Below are positions 63,135 to 64,000 of a stretch of 64,000 bases of DNA, piece by piece. Positions within the stretch are counted from its first letter, which is position 1; every line of letters starts with the position of its first letter. The notes beneath the pieces are model-generated. The model was given only the letters and a program-made list of their open reading frames with translations, ran no database searches and was not told the DNA's origin. The position numbers and the translations under genes were made by a program. The stretch comes from Clostridia bacterium UC5.1-2E3. Its GTDB lineage: Bacteria; Bacillota; Clostridia; Lachnospirales; Lachnospiraceae. The stretch lies in the NCBI GenBank assembly GCA_001304875.1, contig BBZO01000005.1, positions 108,711 to 172,710 on the forward strand, written 5' to 3'.

Positions 63135-64000
63135 CTAAATTTTTAGATACCATGTATGTTTAGGATTATTATTTTGCTTTTTTATATATTGTATGACATT
63201 TGAAACAAATTTGTACGCTTCAGTTAGGACTTGATTTTTTGTAAAATAGTCTCTATGCATTAATACTCTTCCATCTTCTTCACAAAAGAAATGGAACAAT
63301 TCATCCATAGTTTTATTTCGCATTGTACGATTGGCCGTCTCTTTTAAAAGATCATTATACACAAAAAGAAGAGCAACAAAATCATGAAATGCTGGATAAG
63401 ACATATATTTGGTACGAGAATGTTCGCTTATTTCCTTTTTGGCTTTTGCCAACGCATTTGTCAATTGATTTGTCTTTCTAAATTTTTTATTCCCTCTAGG
63501 TTTCATAATAGAACTAAGTAAACAATTGCTATGCGCTGCTGCATTTCTTAAAAACTTTATGGATTGGAGATAATCGCTATAATTTGGAGTTTTGTATTCT
63601 TGATAATAAAGAGTATATAATTCTACGAATTTACCAAAAGACAAAAGTTCAACCAAATTCCATAAGGAATACTCTTTGTCGGCTATATGTTTTTCAGCCA
63701 GATTTGACGTGAAATTATATGAATTTGCCTTTTGTACTATCTCTGTTTCTGTATAGGGATATGCCCAAAAGTATTTTTTAACTATTTTATATCCATCTTC
63801 TTTTTCATTGCGAGTAATATCGTATAGCATCCTCGTTTTTAGAATATGTTCCACGTCAAGACACATTCCCAAAATAATTTTTCTGAAATACATATCAATT
63901 TTTGATAGTTCTACCAGATAAGCAAATTCCAAATTTACATATTTATTGTTTTTGGGATTTATTGGATAATTACTTGCGTATGATTTTAACTTAAAATAAT
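63135..64000 (-). CDS. Abi family (AbiD/AbiF-like, HEPN) protein, N-terminus beyond the window
   Basis: The minus-strand frame ends at 63135 and is open to base 64000, so at least 288 residues are visible. SYASNYPINPKNNKYVNLEF, FAYLVELSKIDMYFRKIILG and DVEHILKTRMLYDI are the Abi_2 family pattern; RNAAAHSN is the R-x4-H catalytic motif of HEPN ribonucleases. Such proteins abort phage infection or act as toxins by RNA cleavage. Very AT-rich compared with the left part of the window, which fits recent acquisition. The true start lies outside. Confidence 0.85.
   Translation of the reverse strand, partial: YFKLKSYASNYPINPKNNKYVNLEFAYLVELSKIDMYFRKIILGMCLDVEHILKTRMLYDITRNEKEDGYKIVKKYFWAYPYTETEIVQKANSYNFTSNLAEKHIADKEYSLWNLVELLSFGKFVELYTLYYQEYKTPNYSDYLQSIKFLRNAAAHSNCLLSSIMKPRGNKKFRKTNQLTNALAKAKKEISEHSRTKYMSYPAFHDFVALLFVYNDLLKETANRTMRNKTMDELFHFFCEEDGRVLMHRDYFTKNQVLTEAYKFVSNVIQYIKKQNNNPKHTWYLKI

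Noticed and set aside
1..64000. rRNA, tRNA or CRISPR features
   Set aside because: I looked for conserved tRNA-like and rRNA-like stretches and regularly spaced repeats in the intergenic regions and saw none that could be supported.

Overview
The window looks like chromosomal DNA of a spore-forming Lachnospiraceae-type Firmicute (Clostridium cluster XIVa), inferred from GC-rich clostridial codon use, strong AGGAGG ribosome binding sites, the spore gene yyaC, LysM and DUF5711 proteins typical of that family, and TRAP sugar-acid operons. No rRNA, tRNA or CRISPR array was seen. Roughly 26 genes carry single-base (occasionally two-base) indels in short homopolymers, including the housekeeping genes tkt, ppaC and topB. 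I read these mostly as sequence or assembly errors and give the reconstructed full-length genes.

Left part (1-15.5 kb): an F420-ligase-family gene with a small partner, divergent from an aromatic acid exporter; envelope and spore genes (coiled-coil membrane protein, yyaC, LysM protein, DUF5711 protein); then central metabolism and housekeeping genes tkt, ROK glucokinase, Mn pyrophosphatase, flavin reductase, a shikimate-kinase-like gene and topB.

15.5-31.7 kb: a module of a BPL_N amidotransferase-like protein, a Na+/solute symporter and a tiny symporter accessory peptide, divergent from an unusual MerR/zinc-finger/methyltransferase-like fusion; a PD-(D/E)XK (Rpn-like) protein; cysK; a GntR-controlled sugar-acid operon (epimerase, DctPQM, SDR, Zn-ADH) with three copies of one operator; a DEAD-box helicase behind a likely attenuator.

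31.7-50 kb: a two-component system preceded by tandem hairpin repeats also found upstream of glucokinase; a MarR/nitroreductase operon with a clear operator; a second two-component system linked to two secreted PepSY proteins and 11-bp phased direct repeats; a previously unmarked type I toxin-antitoxin locus encoding a 34-residue holin-like peptide; an S24 repressor with an altered catalytic lysine; an OLD-family ATPase with a cysteine cluster; and stress and transport genes.

50-60.7 kb: an Rpn remnant, a second GntR/mannonate-dehydratase-like/TRAP operon with a long structured leader, and a LysR-flanked redox cluster (flavodoxin, Fe-S aldo-keto reductase, cupin, carboxymuconolactone decarboxylase, Gfo/Idh/MocA).

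60.7-64 kb: a truncated HTH gene runs into mobile-element-like DNA with nested inverted repeats, a structured RNA leader with competing terminator/antiterminator hairpins, a lipoprotein gene, and an AT-rich Abi (HEPN) gene cut by the right edge. This end looks horizontally acquired.
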